From: Flavobacteriales bacterium
Lineage (GTDB): Bacteria; Bacteroidota; Bacteroidia; Flavobacteriales_D; Sanyastnellaceae
DNA length: 51,315 nucleotides
Direction of reading: 5' to 3'
Assembly (NCBI GenBank): GCA_027491075.1
Contig: JAIXWX010000027.1
Span: 1-51,315 of the forward strand
In this document: piece after piece, positions 48,291 through 51,315 of the stretch
Position numbering within the stretch: the first letter of the stretch is position 1
Layout: each line of letters starts with the position of its first letter
Notes under the pieces: model-generated
What the model was told of the DNA's origin: nothing
What the model saw: only the letters and a program-made list of their open reading frames with translations
The model's database searches: none
Translations under genes and position numbers: made by a program

Positions 48291-49160
48291 ATGAGACAGT
48301 TAAAAATTACCAAGCAGGTCACCAATCGCGAAACCGCTTCTTTGGATAAGTACTTGCAGGAAATCGGTCGAGTGGACTTGATTACTGCAGAGGAAGAAGT
48401 GGAATTAGCGCGCCGCATTAAAGCTGGCGACCAAGTGGCATTGGAGAAGCTCACCAAAGCCAACCTGCGTTTCGTGGTGTCTGTATCAAAGCAATATCAA
48501 AATCAGGGTTTATCCCTCCCCGACTTGATCAATGAAGGGAACTTAGGTTTGATCAAAGCCGCACAGCGATTTGATGAAACCCGAGGTTTCAAGTTCATCT
48601 CCTACGCCGTATGGTGGATTCGTCAATCGATTCTACAGGCTTTGGCCGAGCAGTCGCGTATTGTGCGTTTGCCGTTGAACAAGATCGGTTCCATCAACAA
48701 GATCAACAAGGCCTTTGCCAAGTTAGAGCAAGAGTTTGAGAGACCACCAACACCGGCAGAACTAGCAGAAGTGTTAGAGATGACCTTGGATGAAGTAAAG
48801 CAATCGTTGCGCAACAGCGGACGTCACGTATCCATGGATGCACCGTTGAAAGACGGCGACGACAGCAGTTCCACGATGTACGATGTACTTCAGACCAACG
48901 ACACTCCCTCACCCGACACCGATTTGTTGCATGAGTCATTGAGAAAAGAAATCGAGCGATCCTTGCGCACCTTGACCAGCAGAGAAGCCGACGTGATACG
49001 ATTGTATTTTGGATTAAATGGAGAGCATCCATTGACGTTAGAAGAGATCGGAGAGCGATTTGATTTGACCCGTGAGCGCGTGCGTCAGATCAAAGAAAAA
49101 GCCATCAGAAGATTGAAGCACACAAGTCGAAGCAAGATTCTTAAATCCTATCTCGGCTAA
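48291..49160 (+). CDS. rpoD: Primary RNA polymerase sigma factor (RpoD/SigA-type)
   Basis: This is a 289-residue group 1/2 sigma-70 without the long region 1.1, the Bacteroidota primary form. Region 1.2 is [22 protein letters not shown]. Region 2 contains [58 protein letters not shown]. Region 3 is [11 protein letters not shown]. Region 4 has the [30 protein letters not shown]. Promoters of the TAnnTTTG type in this window are those this sigma class is known to recognise. It follows pnp by 99 bases and ends in a strong terminator. Confidence 0.96.
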   Translation: MRQLKITKQVTNRETASLDKYLQEIGRVDLITAEEEVELARRIKAGDQVALEKLTKANLRFVVSVSKQYQNQGLSLPDLINEGNLGLIKAAQRFDETRGFKFISYAVWWIRQSILQALAEQSRIVRLPLNKIGSINKINKAFAKLEQEFERPPTPAELAEVLEMTLDEVKQSLRNSGRHVSMDAPLKDGDDSSSTMYDVLQTNDTPSPDTDLLHESLRKEIERSLRTLTSREADVIRLYFGLNGEHPLTLEEIGERFDLTRERVRQIKEKAIRRLKHTSRSKILKSYLG

Positions 49161-49181
49161 GACTTTTTCAAAAGAGCATAT

Positions 49182-49221
49182 AAAAAAACCTCATCACAAG
49201 TATTTGTGGTGAGGTTTTTTT
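49182..49221 (+). terminator. Bidirectional terminator after rpoD
   Basis: A stem of about 18 pairs (AAAAAAACCTCATCACAA at 49182-49199 with the complementary arm 49204-49221, one G-U, 4-base loop) leaves T-tracts on both strands. It can terminate rpoD and also the minus-strand zinc-ribbon gene, whose stop is at 49303. Confidence 0.85.
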
Positions 49222-49302
49222 ATGGCGTGCAAGATACCAAGAAGCAATTAGGTTAAAACTACATGCACAAACAGAATGAATAAAGCCTCGTAGGTCAACG
49301 AA

Positions 49303-49686
49303 TTACTGCCGTCGGTTTCTCTCCTTCTTAATGATTCGGATATGAGCATCGTCCATCTTGGAATAACCAATATCATAACAGAAGAGGTAAGCTGCGCCCG
49401 TTTTCAAGTTTTGAATACTTGTAAAATAATTAAAATTGAATCCAGATTGAAGCATCAACTGATGCGTGGTTTCTGTCACACCTTTTTCCCAGAATGACTC
49501 GAGTATCTGGTAATTTTTTAAAAGTACTTTATTCACTGCCCTTACTACCCTGAGCGTACCTTCATTTCGGAGATTGTGAAATGCAGTGCGACAAGAGGCG
49601 TTGCAGAAGCGCTTGTCACTTCTACCTTGAATAGGCTCATTGCAATTTTGGCAGCGAGGCTTTACTCTATCCTTGGTGTTATCCAT
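49303..49686 (-). CDS. Small zinc-ribbon protein divergent from the tyrosine recombinase
   Basis: The 127-residue protein from ATG 49686 (an in-frame TTG at 49692 is weaker) opens with a four-Cys zinc ribbon: RCQNCNEPIQGRSDKRFCNASC (Cys12, Cys15, Cys28, Cys32), related in style to MYM/DUF-type ribbons in small DNA- or RNA-binding proteins. The middle is basic and helical (RVVRAVNKVLLKNYQILE), and the tail is Lys/Arg-rich (RIIKKERNRRQ). I do not recognise a named function. It is separated from the recombinase by a 130-base spacer with phased boxes, so it may be a regulator or a directionality factor of that recombinase (inference). Confidence 0.7.
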   Translation of the reverse strand: MDNTKDRVKPRCQNCNEPIQGRSDKRFCNASCRTAFHNLRNEGTLRVVRAVNKVLLKNYQILESFWEKGVTETTHQLMLQSGFNFNYFTSIQNLKTGAAYLFCYDIGYSKMDDAHIRIIKKERNRRQ

Positions 49687-49702
49687 TTTCAAGAGAATTA
49701 TG

Positions 49703-49764
49703 TGTTTGTATGCGTTTATATACGTTTATAGATATTACTAACCATTTATAGACGCTTATAAACG
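49703..49764. promoter_or_regulatory. Phased CGTTTATA boxes in opposing orientation
   Basis: Direct boxes TGTTTGTA (49703-49710), CGTTTATA (49713-49720) and CGTTTATA (49723-49730) are spaced by exactly 10 bases. Reverse boxes TATAGACG (49747-49754) and TATAAACG (49757-49764) are likewise 10 bases apart. The two groups face each other across 16 bases. Helical phasing suggests cooperative protein binding at an operator or recombination accessory site. Confidence 0.6.
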
Positions 49765-49806
49765 TTTGCGAAGCAGTATGATTCAATTCTTTCGGCATCT
49801 TTCCTG

Positions 49807-49817
49807 AAAAAAAAAAA
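49807..49817 (+). repeat. A11 homopolymer fused to the recombinase start codon
   Basis: Eleven consecutive A run from 49807 to 49817, and the last A is the A of the ATG. The tract lies where a ribosome binding site would sit, so a length change would alter initiation spacing rather than the reading frame. Confidence 0.75.
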
Positions 49818-51256
49818 TGACACATCAAAGTTTTCGCCATCAGAAGATGGTTTATGTTCGAGAAATCGAGCATGCGGGCAAGAAATTTTTCTCATATACA
49901 TTTAAAAAGGATAAAGATTTATTTGCACGAATGCTCCAATTCCCTCAACTGAAATATCTCAAAAATGAGAAATTATTGATTAGTTCTGCGGATCCATATA
50001 TTCTTGAATATTTGGAGTTAAACAACAACGGAGAGTTTAGGATTGTCCGCTCAGGATTGTATGATCGAGAAGTTCGACAGGTATCACATAGCATTGGAAA
50101 CAATGTTGAAAAGGTTGAAATTCCTAAATTCAATTTGGCTTATAAAGCAGAATTAAAGCGTATAAAATATGAGGAAAGGGATTATTTTATGTTGGTTACA
50201 GATCACGCTCTCTACCTAAAAGAGGTGTTAAGAGATTTGGATTCAGTAGTTTTTCATCGAAAGTTTGCAGCATTTCTATTACCATTCTCAGAAAAGTATT
50301 TGCTAACTATTCTCGAAGCCTGCAAAGGAAAGATACAGATTCTCATTCATCAGACAGTAAAGCTTCAAAGTCTATACGTTCATTCCAGGTTTTGGCTTCA
50401 AACATATAGTGTAGAGATTTCATTTGATAATGAGTATCTATCTCACCTGAAGTCTCGAAATCGCAGCATGAGTACCATACAAAACTACTTTAACAGTTTT
50501 CTGCAATTTTGTTATTTCTGTCAGAAAAAGAATATAGACAAGAAAGAATTAGACGGGACCCAAGTCAATAAGCTCGTTTTGGAATTATCCACGCGCAACA
50601 AGTATGGTATCAGTATGCGGCATTCACTAATCAATGCAGTACTGTATTATTATAAGAATGTTCTTGGACGATTCGATTACAAAAATGGCATCATTAGACC
50701 CAAAAAAGATAAGGAATTGCCCCATGTGCTGTCCAAAGAGGTGGTTCAGGCAATTTTAAGGAATTGCGAAAATTTGAAGCATCGAACGATGTTGAGCCTC
50801 ACCTATGCTAGTGGATTAAGGGTTGGTGAGGTTTTAAAGTTGAAGGTAAGTGACATCGATAGCAAACGCATGTTGATTACTGTGAGAGGTGGAAAAGGCA
50901 AAAAGGATAGAATTGTAATGTTAAGTGAAAAAATCTTAGTGCTATTGCGAGATTATTTTAAACAGTATCGACCATCACATTATCTCTTTGAAGGGCAATA
51001 TGGAGGCGTTTACTCCGAAGCTTCATTAAGAAAAGTATTGAACAACGCCTGCATAAAAGCAAAGCTTTTGGAGCGCCCAACGCTACATTGGTTACGTCAC
51101 TCCTTTGCGACTCATCTTTTGGAAGCAGGAACAGACATCCGGTACATTCAGCAGTTGCTTGGTCACGCTAGTACGAAGACTACAGAAATATACACTCACG
51201 TGAGTAACAAGCACATTGGTATGATTAAGAGCCCATTGGATCATTTGGATATTTAA
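49817..51256 (+). CDS. Tyrosine recombinase with a long N-terminal extension
   Basis: The 479-residue product ends in a full catalytic domain: Arg335 (ASGLRVGEVL), Lys360 (RGGKGKKDRI), His424/Arg427 (HWLRHSFATHLL), His450 (LLGHAS) and the nucleophile Tyr459 (EIYTHV). A SAM-like core-binding domain lies at about 200-290 (NEYLSHLKSRNRSMSTIQNYF). The C-terminus ...YTHVSNKHIGMIKSPLD resembles integron integrases, but the extra IntI-specific insertion before the second catalytic box is absent. Residues 1 to about 190 have no domain I recognise and make it roughly 150 residues longer than XerC/D. ATG 49817 follows an A11 run; ATG 49850 is a second possible start. Confidence 0.88.
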   Translation: MTHQSFRHQKMVYVREIEHAGKKFFSYTFKKDKDLFARMLQFPQLKYLKNEKLLISSADPYILEYLELNNNGEFRIVRSGLYDREVRQVSHSIGNNVEKVEIPKFNLAYKAELKRIKYEERDYFMLVTDHALYLKEVLRDLDSVVFHRKFAAFLLPFSEKYLLTILEACKGKIQILIHQTVKLQSLYVHSRFWLQTYSVEISFDNEYLSHLKSRNRSMSTIQNYFNSFLQFCYFCQKKNIDKKELDGTQVNKLVLELSTRNKYGISMRHSLINAVLYYYKNVLGRFDYKNGIIRPKKDKELPHVLSKEVVQAILRNCENLKHRTMLSLTYASGLRVGEVLKLKVSDIDSKRMLITVRGGKGKKDRIVMLSEKILVLLRDYFKQYRPSHYLFEGQYGGVYSEASLRKVLNNACIKAKLLERPTLHWLRHSFATHLLEAGTDIRYIQQLLGHASTKTTEIYTHVSNKHIGMIKSPLDHLDI

Positions 51257-51280
51257 AAATTAGGTGTAATTTTAAGTCAG

Positions 51281-51305
51281 ATAAATGCACCACGGGTGCG
51301 GTTAT
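51281..51305. repeat. Dyad-symmetric sequence downstream of the recombinase
   Basis: ATAA, two bases, GCACC, ACG, GGTGC, two bases, TTAT: a 25-base near-perfect inverted repeat beginning 25 bases after the recombinase stop. No T-tract follows, so it is a poor terminator. It is the last structure before the window edge and could be an attachment or cassette-type site. Confidence 0.45.
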
Positions 51306-51315
51306 GAAATAGTTA

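Noticed and set aside
51190-51205. CTCACGTGAG palindrome near the end of the recombinase gene
   Set aside because: It encodes the catalytic Tyr-Thr-His-Val region and has poor similarity to parS.
49817-51256. Canonical integron integrase (IntI)
   Set aside because: The C-terminal YTHV...SPLD end is similar, but the IntI-specific insertion before the HxxR box is missing and the N-terminus is much longer.

Overview
The window comes from a Bacteroidota chromosome, most likely a member of Flavobacteriales (inference). The evidence is type IX secretion (T9SS) sorting domains, a T9SS plug protein, GldG, a gliding-motility-type giant adhesin, a lipidated TamA homologue (TamL), a long NusB, a Bacteroidota-type 565-residue LepB, a short primary sigma factor, and TAnnTTTG promoter elements. 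Coding density is high. No rRNA, tRNA or CRISPR array was seen, and no gene-free stretch exceeds 300 bases; the longest is about 270 bases upstream of rpsO.

Layout. (1) 1-12.9 kb is an envelope and secretion block. It holds a truncated T9SS cargo protein with a 72-bp minisatellite, a small unknown gene, tsaD, a divergent ApbE-like lipoprotein, the T9SS plug protein, and four surface or secreted proteins (five-domain carbohydrate-binding-like, lamin-tail, FG-GAP/ASPIC, and a carboxypeptidase-regulatory-domain protein). (2) 12.9-17.4 kb has a two-gene sugar-modification operon (DegT aminotransferase, PglC-like phosphoglycosyl transferase carrying a G8 tract) and an outer-membrane beta-barrel receptor. 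(3) 17.4-20.7 kb is a housekeeping minus-strand run: leucine dehydrogenase, nusB, miaA, plus a pterin dehydratase. (4) 20.7-29.5 kb is dominated by a 2356-residue PKD-repeat adhesin, with a divergent beta-helix-like lipoprotein.

(5) 29.5-38.5 kb has a flavin reductase, then a plus-strand run parA-parB-DUF5683-dapB-lepB-wbqC-like-gldG-DUF4340 with tight spacing. (6) 38.4-45.4 kb has an rRNA/tRNA methyltransferase divergent from tamL, a moaE-moaD-TauE operon, a pirin, and a CstB-like persulfide dioxygenase/rhodanese. The last three suggest sulfur handling. (7) 45.5-49.2 kb is the translation/RNA core rpsO-pnp-rpoD, with a strong promoter and two clear terminators.

(8) 49.2-51.3 kb is the most unusual part. 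A small CxxC...CxxxC zinc-ribbon gene and a 479-residue tyrosine recombinase diverge across a 130-bp spacer. The spacer holds 10-bp-phased CGTTTATA boxes in opposing pairs, the recombinase start codon abuts an A11 run, and a dyad-symmetric sequence sits just beyond its stop at the window edge. This looks like a self-contained recombination module, and its target array, if there is one, would lie to the right of the window.
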